From positions 3,135,501-3,199,500 of the forward strand of contig CP107199.1 of assembly GCA_025758065.1 (NCBI GenBank): a stretch of DNA of 64,000 nucleotides. Direction: 5' to 3'. Below, piece after piece: positions 50,161 through 58,800 of this stretch. The notes beneath the pieces are model-generated. The model searched no databases. It saw only the letters and a list, made by a program, of their open reading frames with translations, and was not told the origin of the DNA. The stretch comes from Lachnospiraceae bacterium (lineage in GTDB: Bacteria > Bacillota > Clostridia > Lachnospirales > Lachnospiraceae). Made by a program: the position numbers and the translations under genes. Each line of letters starts with the position of its first letter. The first letter of the stretch is position 1.

Positions 50161-51111
50161 ATGACAGACTATACATTACGGATCGGAAGCCGAAAAAGTG
50201 AACTCGCACTGAAACAGACCTATATCATAGAACGTCTTTTAAAAGAGGCATACCCGGATCTGAAAACTAAGATCATTACTTCCGACACACTGGGAGATAA
50301 AAACCTTACAAGCCCCTTGCAGTCCTTTGGCGGAAAGGGTGTTTTCGTATCAGAATTAGAAGAAGCCCTTTTAAGTGGACAGATCGACCTGGCAGTCCAC
50401 AGTGCCAAGGACATGCCTGCAAAGCTGGATAATGGTCTTTGCATTGCTGCGGTATCCACACGGGAATATCCGGGAGATGTATTACTGACCAGAAAAGACA
50501 CAAAACTGGATCATTTAAAGGGAAATTCTTTTGTTGTAGGAACTTCCAGTCCAAGAAGACAATGTTTCTTCAAGGAATATTGGGAGTATTTATGGAAAGT
50601 AAACGGGTCTGGCCCGGCTCCGGAACTGACTTTTGAAACTTTGCGTGGAAATGTGCATACCCGATTAAAGAAATTGAAAGATGGTCTTTATGACGGTATT
50701 ATCCTAGCACAGGCGGGACTTGCAAGACTGGGGATAACAGAAAGTGATGACCTGTGTTTTTATCCCTTAGATCCTGAGCATTTTATTCCCGCCGGTGGCC
50801 AGGGGATCCTAGCTGTAGAAGTTAAAGAGGGAAGTCCTGCTGCCAGACTTTGTGAAAAAATAGATGTCCCTAATGCCCATATCTGTCTGAATGCAGAGCG
50901 TGGGGTACTGGCCTCCTTAAATGCAGGCTGCCACGAACCTATTGGCGTATACGCCCGGATAGAAGAAAATAAACTCATTCTTCAGGCTGCAGGGGCTGTT
51001 TCCGGCCCATCTGGTGATGGAGTAAAACATATCTGCATCACAGGCTCTTGTGAGAAAAATGAGCTTTGGCGTATGATAAAAGAAATCAGGAAAGGATTGG
51101 GACGAGAATGA
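50161..51111 (+). CDS. hemC: hydroxymethylbilane synthase
   Basis: The 316-residue enzyme joins four porphobilinogens. It has RIGSRKSELALKQT, KGVFVSELEEALLSGQIDLAVHS-type residues (KGVFVSELEEAL), the cofactor-bearing Cys257 in LNAGCHEPIG and GTSSPRRQC. The neighbouring hemA/hemB/hemL genes are absent, so porphobilinogen is made elsewhere. It overlaps cobA-hemD by 4 bp. Confidence 0.93.
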   Translation: MTDYTLRIGSRKSELALKQTYIIERLLKEAYPDLKTKIITSDTLGDKNLTSPLQSFGGKGVFVSELEEALLSGQIDLAVHSAKDMPAKLDNGLCIAAVSTREYPGDVLLTRKDTKLDHLKGNSFVVGTSSPRRQCFFKEYWEYLWKVNGSGPAPELTFETLRGNVHTRLKKLKDGLYDGIILAQAGLARLGITESDDLCFYPLDPEHFIPAGGQGILAVEVKEGSPAARLCEKIDVPNAHICLNAERGVLASLNAGCHEPIGVYARIEENKLILQAAGAVSGPSGDGVKHICITGSCEKNELWRMIKEIRKGLGRE

Positions 51112-52622
51112 AAAAAGGCTTTGTTTATCTCGTTGGCGCAGGTCCCGGAGATCCCCGGCTGATCACATTAAAAGGCAAACAGATCCTGGAAGACTGCGAT
51201 GCAGTGGTTTATGATCATCTGGCATCTACTGCCTTTCTTTCCTGGGTTCCATCCCACTGCCGTATTCTGTATGTAGGCAAGCAGGCCGGTCATCATTTCA
51301 TGAAACAGGAGCAGATCAATGAGCTGCTTATTAAGCTGGCCTCAGAAGGCTTAAAAGTAGTCCGTTTAAAAGGCGGTGATTCCTTTGTATTTGGCCGCGG
51401 TTCAGAAGAAATCCTGGCATTAAGGGAACATGGGATCAGCTGGGAGGTAGTTCCCGGTATCACTTCCTGTGTTGCAGTGCCGGAACTGGCGGGGATTCCT
51501 GTAACTCACAGAAATGTAAGCCGCAGCTTTCATGTGATCACCGGTCACACCTTAAAAGGCGCCCAGTCAGAAAAAGAACTGGCTTCCTACGGAGCCTGTG
51601 AAGGAACCCTGGTATTTCTTATGGGACTGAACAACCTGAATACCATTTCAGCAGGCCTGATAAAAGGCGGAAAACCAGCAAATACACCGACAGCAGTGAT
51701 CGAAGACGGTTCCCTTAACAGCCAGCGGGTAATAAGGGGCACACTTAAAACCATTTATGAACAGACGGTAAAAGCAGAGATCAAAACACCAGCCATCATT
51801 GTAGTAGGGGAAACAGCTGCTTTTGATCTTTTACCAGATAAAACACAGGATCAGGCAATAAAAACAGATACGAAACCCTTAACAGGACTTACAATTGGAA
51901 TAACCGGTACTGCCTCCTTTACTAACCGGTTGGAAACTGCCTTAAAAGCCCAGGGAGCAAAAACCATCCCTGTTATGGAAATGGAGGTCATTGCAGAGAA
52001 AACCTTAAAGGAAACCTCGCTTACCTGCCTTTTAAAAGAAAAACCCGGCTTTACCTGGCTGGTTTTTACCAGTGTAAACGGAGTAGAACTTTTTTTTGAT
52101 ACATTTTTAAACAAAGAACAGGGGGATCTGCGTCTTTTAGGAAAACTGCGTTTCGCAGTGATCGGAAAAGCAACCAGACAGGCTTTACAGGCCCATGGTT
52201 TTTATGCGGATCTGATGCCGGAAAAATATTGCAGTGAAAGCCTGGCAAAAGAGCTTATAAAAGTTTTAACTCCTTCTGACCGCGTCCTCCTGGCTCGTTC
52301 TAGAAACGGCAGTATAAAATTGAGCAAAGAATTAGAAAAACAAGCTATTTTTTATAAAGATCTGGCGTTGTATCATGTAAAAGGGAAACCTCTTGCAGAT
52401 GATATGCTTCTTTCACAATGCACCCATCTGGTCTTTGGCAGTGCATCTGGTGTAAAAAGCTTTTTAAAGAAATTTACAATCCCGGAAACCACAGCTGTAT
52501 TAGCCATCGGGCCGGTGACCAGTGACGCATTAAAAGAAGCAGGGATAACGCCGGATATGGAAGCTGGATCTTTTGATATCCCGGGCATTATAAAGAGGCT
52601 TACCCAGGAAAAAACTCAGTAA
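51108..52622 (+). CDS. uroporphyrinogen-III C-methyltransferase / uroporphyrinogen-III synthase fusion
   Basis: The 504-residue protein fuses a CobA/SUMT domain (about 1-245; YLVGAGPGDPRLITLKG, VRLKGGDSFVFGRGSEE, PGITSC) to a HemD domain (about 255-500; ITGTASFTNRLETALKAQGA, FTSVNGVELFF, VFGSASGVKSF). One polypeptide thus closes the ring to uroporphyrinogen III and methylates it to precorrin-2, which the protein encoded at 49461 takes further. ATG 51108 overlaps the hemC TGA; the longer frame from 51066 is rejected. Confidence 0.93.
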   Translation: MKKGFVYLVGAGPGDPRLITLKGKQILEDCDAVVYDHLASTAFLSWVPSHCRILYVGKQAGHHFMKQEQINELLIKLASEGLKVVRLKGGDSFVFGRGSEEILALREHGISWEVVPGITSCVAVPELAGIPVTHRNVSRSFHVITGHTLKGAQSEKELASYGACEGTLVFLMGLNNLNTISAGLIKGGKPANTPTAVIEDGSLNSQRVIRGTLKTIYEQTVKAEIKTPAIIVVGETAAFDLLPDKTQDQAIKTDTKPLTGLTIGITGTASFTNRLETALKAQGAKTIPVMEMEVIAEKTLKETSLTCLLKEKPGFTWLVFTSVNGVELFFDTFLNKEQGDLRLLGKLRFAVIGKATRQALQAHGFYADLMPEKYCSESLAKELIKVLTPSDRVLLARSRNGSIKLSKELEKQAIFYKDLALYHVKGKPLADDMLLSQCTHLVFGSASGVKSFLKKFTIPETTAVLAIGPVTSDALKEAGITPDMEAGSFDIPGIIKRLTQEKTQ

Positions 52623-52657
52623 AAGAGTACATCAAAAACGAAGGAGGCATTTTTATT

Positions 52658-53365
52658 ATGGCATTTTTAAGTGATTTAAAGGGATTTTACGGAACAGGTG
52701 AAAAGAACAGGGCAGGACAGTCATTAGAGGAATTTCTGGAGCATTATAATCCGGCCAAATATGAAAGCCTGTGCAATACAGCAGATATCGTAGTAGTCAG
52801 GTGTGAAGAAAAACTGACTCACTGGGGACAGCCGTTAAAAGTCCTTATGGTAAAGCGCAGCAATCATCCAAGCATCGGTTTCTGGGCAACACCGGGTGGT
52901 TTCGTAGAACTGAAAGAAGACATCAGCGAAGGGGCTGCCAGAGAACTGGAAGAAGAGACCTGTGTAAAAGGACTGCCTTTACGCCAGATGCGTACCTGGG
53001 GTGAGTGGCAGCGCGATCCAAGATGGCGTATCATCACCACCTCTTATCTTGCTTTAGTAGAAGGAGATTTAAAGGTACAGGCTGCAGACGATGCAAAAGA
53101 TGCCCAGTGGCTGGATATTGATCTAAAGCTTTTAAGTACAGAAGAAAAAGAAGATCATTCTTCTTCTGAGATCTGGGAACTGTCACTGACCAATAAGGAA
53201 CAGGACATTGCTGTTTCTGCAAAAGTAGAGATCACACACTCTGGTCATCCGCTGATCAAGGAAGAATCCTATCATTTATTAGAATCAAATGGTATCGCCG
53301 TAGACCACGGCTGCATTATCACCAACGCGCTCCTTTACCTTAAGGGCCAGCTGGAAGGGAAGTAA
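52658..53365 (+). CDS. NUDIX hydrolase
   Basis: The 235-residue protein has the Nudix box GFVELKEDISEGAARELEEET (quoted here beyond 20 only as GFVELKEDIS + RELEEET), with about 70 residues before and 100 after. Family members hydrolyse nucleoside diphosphates linked to other groups, such as ADP-ribose or NADH. AGGAGG precedes the start. Only 6 bp separate it from jetA, and the jetA ribosome binding site lies in its 3' end, so it is cotranscribed with the condensin genes. Confidence 0.85.
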   Translation: MAFLSDLKGFYGTGEKNRAGQSLEEFLEHYNPAKYESLCNTADIVVVRCEEKLTHWGQPLKVLMVKRSNHPSIGFWATPGGFVELKEDISEGAARELEEETCVKGLPLRQMRTWGEWQRDPRWRIITTSYLALVEGDLKVQAADDAKDAQWLDIDLKLLSTEEKEDHSSSEIWELSLTNKEQDIAVSAKVEITHSGHPLIKEESYHLLESNGIAVDHGCIITNALLYLKGQLEGK

Positions 53366-53371
53366 AACAGA

Positions 53372-54730
53372 TTGAGAACAAATTTGATGCAGGAAATACC
53401 GGAACGCTTCTGGAGCTTATTCCGCTCTGTGAACCGTTCCACCTATATAGAAGCTCTTTTAAAGATAAATGAAGAATATGAATACAGCAATTACTTTTTA
53501 AGCCGTGAAATGTGCATCCAGCTTTTAAGCAGCTATTTTGCCCAAAAACGGTGCGTGATCTGGCAGGACGAGCTGGAAGAGGAAGAAGATCAGTTAGAAC
53601 CGCCTGCTACCCGTGTTTTAAACTGGCTGTTAAAGACCGGCTGGCTGCGGAAAGTAGACGATTATTCTGCCATGACCGTGAACATTGTCATACCGGACTA
53701 TGCAGCGGTGATGATAGAGGCATTTTCCCGCCTTTCCAGTGAGCAGGCAGATGAAACCAATATTTACATTCAAAACGTATATGCCATTTTATTCTCTTTA
53801 AAAAACGACAGCCGCGCTGGTATTGGACTTTTAGATACTGCCATTGTAAATACGAGGAAATTAAACAAATCTCTTCAGGATCTGCTTCACAACATGGACA
53901 CCTTTTTTGGAAACCTGCTGGCACAGAAAGACTATGCCCAGCTGTTAAAAGACCATTTAGAAGGTTATGTCCAGGAGATCGTCAATAAAAAGTATCATAT
54001 TTTAAAGACATCGGACAACTTTTATCTTTATAAGACGGACATAAAAGCCTGCATCCGCTCCATGAGGGAAGATGGAAACTGGCTTGCCCGAGCAGGCGAG
54101 ACTACGCCCTCAGAGGTGATCTTTGAAAAGCTGGATCAGTTAGAGCGTGGCTTTGACGATATTGAACACCGCATTACCAATATTGACAGGGAACATTCCC
54201 GCTATGTAAAGGCAACGGTTACAAGGCTTGGATATCTTCTAAATCAGGAAGATGACATGAAAGGCCTTGTGATCCAGCTTTTAAATAAGCTCAGCGCAAA
54301 CCGTGGAGACGAGGCCATGATACAGGCAGTAGGAAACCGGATGAACCTTTCCCAGACCAGTCTGTTATCAGAAGAAGCTCTTTACAAACGCCGCCGTCCA
54401 AGAACGGATTTTGCAAAGCAGCTGCCAGATGAAAAGGCACTGCCAGAGCTTTCTGAAGAAGAGATATTAAATTATAATAAAGTAAAGAACCGCTACAGCC
54501 GCAAGGAGATCGAGGACTTTATCCAGGGCCACATGAAAGAAGGCTCCATGGAAGTAGACGAGACCACTGTAGGCAGCGATGAAGATTTTGAAAAACTGAT
54601 ACTGGCTTATGATTATTCCACACGTACCAAAAGCCGTTATCTGGCAATGGAAGAAGAGGAAGATCCTGTAAAAAACGGCCCTTATACCTATCCAAAGCTT
54701 CAGTTTGTAAGGAGGAACACCCATGAATGA
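53372..54730 (+). CDS. jetA: Wadjet JetA/MksF-like (DUF5716) subunit
   Basis: The 452-residue protein begins ERFWSLFRSVNRSTYIEALLKINEEYEYSNYFLSRE (abbreviated ERFWSLFRSVNRS), the JetA/DUF5716 type N-terminal winged-helix region, followed by a helical middle (FFGNLLAQKDYAQLLKDHLEGY) and a charged C terminus. By analogy with MukF/MksF this is the kleisin of the complex, linking the ATPase heads. The start is TTG 53372 with AAGGGAAG 9 nt upstream; ATG 53387 has no site. It overlaps jetB by 8 bp. Confidence 0.8.
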   Translation: MRTNLMQEIPERFWSLFRSVNRSTYIEALLKINEEYEYSNYFLSREMCIQLLSSYFAQKRCVIWQDELEEEEDQLEPPATRVLNWLLKTGWLRKVDDYSAMTVNIVIPDYAAVMIEAFSRLSSEQADETNIYIQNVYAILFSLKNDSRAGIGLLDTAIVNTRKLNKSLQDLLHNMDTFFGNLLAQKDYAQLLKDHLEGYVQEIVNKKYHILKTSDNFYLYKTDIKACIRSMREDGNWLARAGETTPSEVIFEKLDQLERGFDDIEHRITNIDREHSRYVKATVTRLGYLLNQEDDMKGLVIQLLNKLSANRGDEAMIQAVGNRMNLSQTSLLSEEALYKRRRPRTDFAKQLPDEKALPELSEEEILNYNKVKNRYSRKEIEDFIQGHMKEGSMEVDETTVGSDEDFEKLILAYDYSTRTKSRYLAMEEEEDPVKNGPYTYPKLQFVRRNTHE

Positions 54731-55394
54731 TATTATAGATGATCTGAATAATGGACCAGAAACAGACTGGAGCATTCCCTATTATGACAACATGACTGAA
54801 GAACAGCAAAAGGAGATCACAGACTCGATCCGACTGCTCCTTCGTCAGACCTTTGTCCTGGAACGGAAATACGATAAGAAAACAGAGCGTCTGCAGTATA
54901 CTTCCTCTTACCGTATCATTACCAGGCATTTTCCATTTATCCGCCATTATCTGGCAGTATCCGGCATTGAACTGATGGAGAACAGCCACATGGGCATTTT
55001 CTATGTCCAGGGAGAAGACCTGTTGGGAGAAAAGCTTTCAAAACTGGCTACCCTTTATCTGTTAGCGTTAAAGCTGATCTATGACGAACAGATGGAAAAT
55101 GTTTCTACCAGTGTAAATGTATATACCACTTTAGGGGAAATACAGGAAAAGCTGGGAAATTACCGCTTATTTAAACGCCAGCCTGCGCCTACGGATATCC
55201 GAAGGACACTGGCATTACTTAGAAAATACCAGATCATCGAGCCTTTAGAGCTTTTAGATGACTTAAACAGCAAAAGCCCTTTTATCATCTATCCCTGCAT
55301 CAATGTAGTACTGTTAGGAGATGATGCGCGGGCCTTATTAGAAGATTTTGGTGATGACAGTGAAGGAGGAATGGATGATGGAAGTGATGAATAA
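54723..55394 (+). CDS. jetB: Wadjet JetB/MksE-like (DUF4194) subunit
   Basis: The 223-residue protein matches DUF4194: LLLRQTFVLERKYDKKTERL, HFPFIRHYLAVSGIEL, TLYLLALKLIYDEQ and GNYRLFKRQPAPTDIRRTLALLRKYQIIE (first part quoted). It is the small winged-helix (KITE-type) partner of JetA. It overlaps both neighbours (8 bp with jetA, 17 bp with jetC), indicating tightly coupled translation of a stoichiometric complex. Confidence 0.88.
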   Translation: MNDIIDDLNNGPETDWSIPYYDNMTEEQQKEITDSIRLLLRQTFVLERKYDKKTERLQYTSSYRIITRHFPFIRHYLAVSGIELMENSHMGIFYVQGEDLLGEKLSKLATLYLLALKLIYDEQMENVSTSVNVYTTLGEIQEKLGNYRLFKRQPAPTDIRRTLALLRKYQIIEPLELLDDLNSKSPFIIYPCINVVLLGDDARALLEDFGDDSEGGMDDGSDE

Positions 55395-58300
55395 TACTCC
55401 TTTTCTGGCATTTACAAGGATCGCCTTAAACAACTGGCACTATATTTCCAGGAAAGTCCTTTCTTTAAACAGGGAAATCAACTTTTTTACCGGCCATTCC
55501 GGAAGCGGAAAATCCACTGTGATCGACGCTATGCAGCTGGTACTGTATGCCAATACAGACGGCCGGGGATTCTTTAACAAAGCCGCAGCTGATGACTCAG
55601 ACCGAAGCCTGATCGAATACCTGCGTGGTATGGTAAATATTGGTGAAAACAACGAATTTTCTTATTTGAGGAACCAGAACTTCAGTTCTACTATTGTTCT
55701 GGAGATGCAGCTGACAGGTACAGAAAATTTTCAGTGCATCGGCATTGTATTTGATGTAAATACCGCTTCTAACGAAGTTTCAAGACGTTTCTTCTGGCAC
55801 AAGGGATCTTTATGGGAAAATGAATACCGCACAGCTTCAAGACCTATGTCTATCAGCGAGGTGGAGCAGTATTTAAGAGAGAACTACAGCAAAGAAGATT
55901 ATTTTTCCACTTCCCACAATGAACGGTTCCGCCGGATCCTTTATGACAGCTATTTAGGCGGTCTTGACAGCGAGAAATTTCCTCTGCTGTTTAAACGGGC
56001 TATCCCATTCAGGATGAACATCCGCTTAGAGGACTTTGTAAAGGAATATATCTGCACCGAGCAGAATATCCATATTGAGGACATGCAGGAAAGCGTCATG
56101 CAGTATGGACGGATGCAGAAAAAGATCGAGGACACCTGTGAAGAGATCCGCCAGTTAAAGGCCATGAAAGAAGCTTTTAACGAATATGATCTGTTAAGAG
56201 AAAAGCAGGAAAAATACAGCTGGTTTGTGAAGAAATTAGACCTTTTAGATACCCGGGCAAAGATCCGTATGTTTTCTGATAAGATAGATCAGGGCAAAGA
56301 AGATCTGGATCGTCTGGGAGAGGCAAAAAGATTAGTAGAACGGCAGATTGCTGATCTTACAAAGGACAGTGACGAACTTTTAAAGAGGATCGCATCTACC
56401 GGATATGAAGAATTAAAGGAGCAGCTTTCTTCTTTAAATGCTCTCTGCGAGCAGTTAGGCCACAGCGAAGCCAAATGGCAGAAGACCTTAAATGCTTTAA
56501 AGAAATGGGAAGAAGAAGAGATTGTTTCCAACCAGACCTTATGGGATATTGAGGAATTTGAAAACAGGAGCATTGATAAGGCTGCGTTAAGACGTTTAAA
56601 AGCATCACTTTCCTCTATGGAAGCGGATACAGAAAAGCTGCGCCAGGAAACAGTCAGCCAGATCAATGAACTGAAAAAGGCAGAGAAGCTTAAAAAACTG
56701 GAATTAGAACAGTTAAAAGCAGGAAATAAAGCCTATCCTGGTTATCTGGAGGAAGCCAGAGGCTTTTTACAGCGCCGCTTACTGGAAGAAACTGGAAAAA
56801 GCGTGGATGTGTATATCCTGGCAGACCTGTTGGACATCCGGGACGATCAGTGGCGCAATGCAGTGGAAGGCTACCTGGGCGGAAATAAATTAAATCTGGT
56901 AGTGGCCCCAAAATATGCTAAAATAGCCTTAGGCATTTACAGGGAACTGGATAAGAAAAAGTTCTGGAATACAGCGGTCCTGGATACAGAAAGGGCTTCT
57001 GAATACAGCAATGAGGCGCTAAAGGACTCTCTGGCAGAGGAAGTTTCTGTCCGTGAAGCTTATTTAAAACCATATATCAGCCTGCTTCTTGGAAAGGTGA
57101 TAAAATGTACTTCCATAGAGGAACTGCAGAAAAATGCCATTGGCATTACCCCGGACTGTCTTCTTTACCATACTTTCCGGCTCCAGTATATCAATCCGGA
57201 AAATTACACCCGTCTTGCCTATATTGGTAAGGACAGTATGCGAAAGAGAGTAAAGCTTCTGGATAAGGAGCTGGAAGAAACTGCAAAAAAACGGGCTCCG
57301 TTAGAGGAAACCTTAGCCGACTGCAAACGTATTTTATCCCTTGAGACTTTAAAAGAGGAAACTGATGAATATTTCCAGTGGCTTTCTGATATGGATGCCA
57401 GACAGGAAAAGTTAAAAGAAAAGGAAAAACTTTCAGAACGCATGGAAACGCTGCGCCAAAAGGATGTAAAACAGTTAGAAGCTGACAGAAAAGCTGTTTT
57501 AGAGCTGACAGACGGTAAAAAGCGGGAGCGGGATGCCATTCAGGAACAAACACTAAATAAGAAAAATGAACTGGAGCGTTTTTCCCAGACCATTATAAAG
57601 CTGGAAACAGAAGCAGCAGGACAAGGAAGAGATGTTCCTGAAAACGAGGAACATGAGCGGGAATTAAATGCTTATCTGGCGGACAAGGATCATCCACGTT
57701 TTGACCAGGAAAAAGAGGCTTACCAGTCCAAATGTCAGATCTTAGAGCAAAAAAGCACTCAGGCCAAAGAGCATTTAATGGGACTGCGCAGCGAATACAT
57801 CCGCCTTTACCCAGGAAGAAATGTGCCTGTAAGCAGCAGTGACAATGCCGCTTATGATAAGATATTAGACCGTCTTGCCTGCGATGACCTGGAAATTTAC
57901 AGAGAGCAGGCCGGAAAACAGGCAAAAGCAGCGGTAGAGCATTTTAAGGATGACTTTATGTATAAGGTACGAAGTGCTATTAAAGATGCCATGCTGCGCA
58001 AGGATGAACTAAACCGTATCATCAGCCGCCTGGACTTTGGTAAAGACAAGTATCAGTTCGTCATCAGCAAGTGTAAAGGGACAGACGGAAGATTTTATGA
58101 CATGTTCATGGATGAATCCTTAGAGATTGATCCAGGCAGTCTTAGCGGCGGCATGGATAATCAGCTGAACCTGTTTTCCATAGAACATGAAAACCGGTAT
58201 GGGGATCTTATAAACGAGCTGATCTCTATTTTCATCCCGCCGGAAAACGCTACAGCAGCCCAGCTAGAAGAAGCCCGAAGAAACATGGAAAAATACGCAG

Positions 58301-58749
58301 ACTACCGCACCTATCTTTCCTTTGATATGCAGCAGCTGATCAAAAATGATGATGAGGTGATCCGTATTGGTTTAAGCCGTATGATCCGCAAAAACTCCGG
58401 TGGTGAAGGCCAGAATCCTCTGTACGTGGCCCTTCTTGCAAGCTTTGCACAGGCTTACCATATTGGTCATTCACCGGCAGTACGGCAGAGGCCATCCATC
58501 CGTTTAGTTATCCTGGATGAGGCATTTTCCAAAATGGATGCGGAAAAAGTAGCAAGCTGCATTGAACTTATAAGAGGACTTGGCTTCCAGGCCATTATCA
58601 GCGCTACCAATGACAAGATCCAGAATTATGTGGAAAACGTAGACAAAACCTTTGTATTTGCAAATCCAAGTAAAAAATCCATTTCTATTCAGGCCTTTGA
58701 AAAGGACAGAATGAAGGACCTGGCTGCAGAAGTGGATAATGAGGCTTAG
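55378..58749 (+). CDS. jetC: Wadjet JetC/MksB-like SMC ATPase
   Basis: The 1123-residue protein has Walker A G39-H-S-G-S-G-K-S-T47, long coiled coils (about 230-480 and 640-900) around a hinge-like segment (about 480-620), the signature N1006-S-G-G-E1010 and Walker B LVILDEAFSKMD (Asp1047, Glu1048). It is the motor of a MukB/MksB-like loop-extruding complex. I choose ATG 55378, 7 nt after AAGGAGGA. The usual last gene jetD (TOPRIM nuclease) is absent; the next gene is a sulfite reductase. Confidence 0.9.
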   Translation: MEVMNNTPFLAFTRIALNNWHYISRKVLSLNREINFFTGHSGSGKSTVIDAMQLVLYANTDGRGFFNKAAADDSDRSLIEYLRGMVNIGENNEFSYLRNQNFSSTIVLEMQLTGTENFQCIGIVFDVNTASNEVSRRFFWHKGSLWENEYRTASRPMSISEVEQYLRENYSKEDYFSTSHNERFRRILYDSYLGGLDSEKFPLLFKRAIPFRMNIRLEDFVKEYICTEQNIHIEDMQESVMQYGRMQKKIEDTCEEIRQLKAMKEAFNEYDLLREKQEKYSWFVKKLDLLDTRAKIRMFSDKIDQGKEDLDRLGEAKRLVERQIADLTKDSDELLKRIASTGYEELKEQLSSLNALCEQLGHSEAKWQKTLNALKKWEEEEIVSNQTLWDIEEFENRSIDKAALRRLKASLSSMEADTEKLRQETVSQINELKKAEKLKKLELEQLKAGNKAYPGYLEEARGFLQRRLLEETGKSVDVYILADLLDIRDDQWRNAVEGYLGGNKLNLVVAPKYAKIALGIYRELDKKKFWNTAVLDTERASEYSNEALKDSLAEEVSVREAYLKPYISLLLGKVIKCTSIEELQKNAIGITPDCLLYHTFRLQYINPENYTRLAYIGKDSMRKRVKLLDKELEETAKKRAPLEETLADCKRILSLETLKEETDEYFQWLSDMDARQEKLKEKEKLSERMETLRQKDVKQLEADRKAVLELTDGKKRERDAIQEQTLNKKNELERFSQTIIKLETEAAGQGRDVPENEEHERELNAYLADKDHPRFDQEKEAYQSKCQILEQKSTQAKEHLMGLRSEYIRLYPGRNVPVSSSDNAAYDKILDRLACDDLEIYREQAGKQAKAAVEHFKDDFMYKVRSAIKDAMLRKDELNRIISRLDFGKDKYQFVISKCKGTDGRFYDMFMDESLEIDPGSLSGGMDNQLNLFSIEHENRYGDLINELISIFIPPENATAAQLEEARRNMEKYADYRTYLSFDMQQLIKNDDEVIRIGLSRMIRKNSGGEGQNPLYVALLASFAQAYHIGHSPAVRQRPSIRLVILDEAFSKMDAEKVASCIELIRGLGFQAIISATNDKIQNYVENVDKTFVFANPSKKSISIQAFEKDRMKDLAAEVDNEA

Positions 58750-58800
58750 ATGTATAGAAATGTTACAGATGCATAAAGCTAAGAAAAGGAGAAGACACTT

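Noticed and set aside
51066..51107. Longer start for the CobA-HemD fusion
   Set aside because: It overlaps hemC out of frame for 45 bp; ATG 51108 gives the canonical MKKGFVYLVGAGPG start with ATGA coupling.
52620..52657. Possible seventh leader-element end before the NUDIX gene (GAGTACAT, 9 nt, AGGAGG)
   Set aside because: The motif differs from the consensus (GAGARCAT) and there is no inverted-repeat arm; could be chance.
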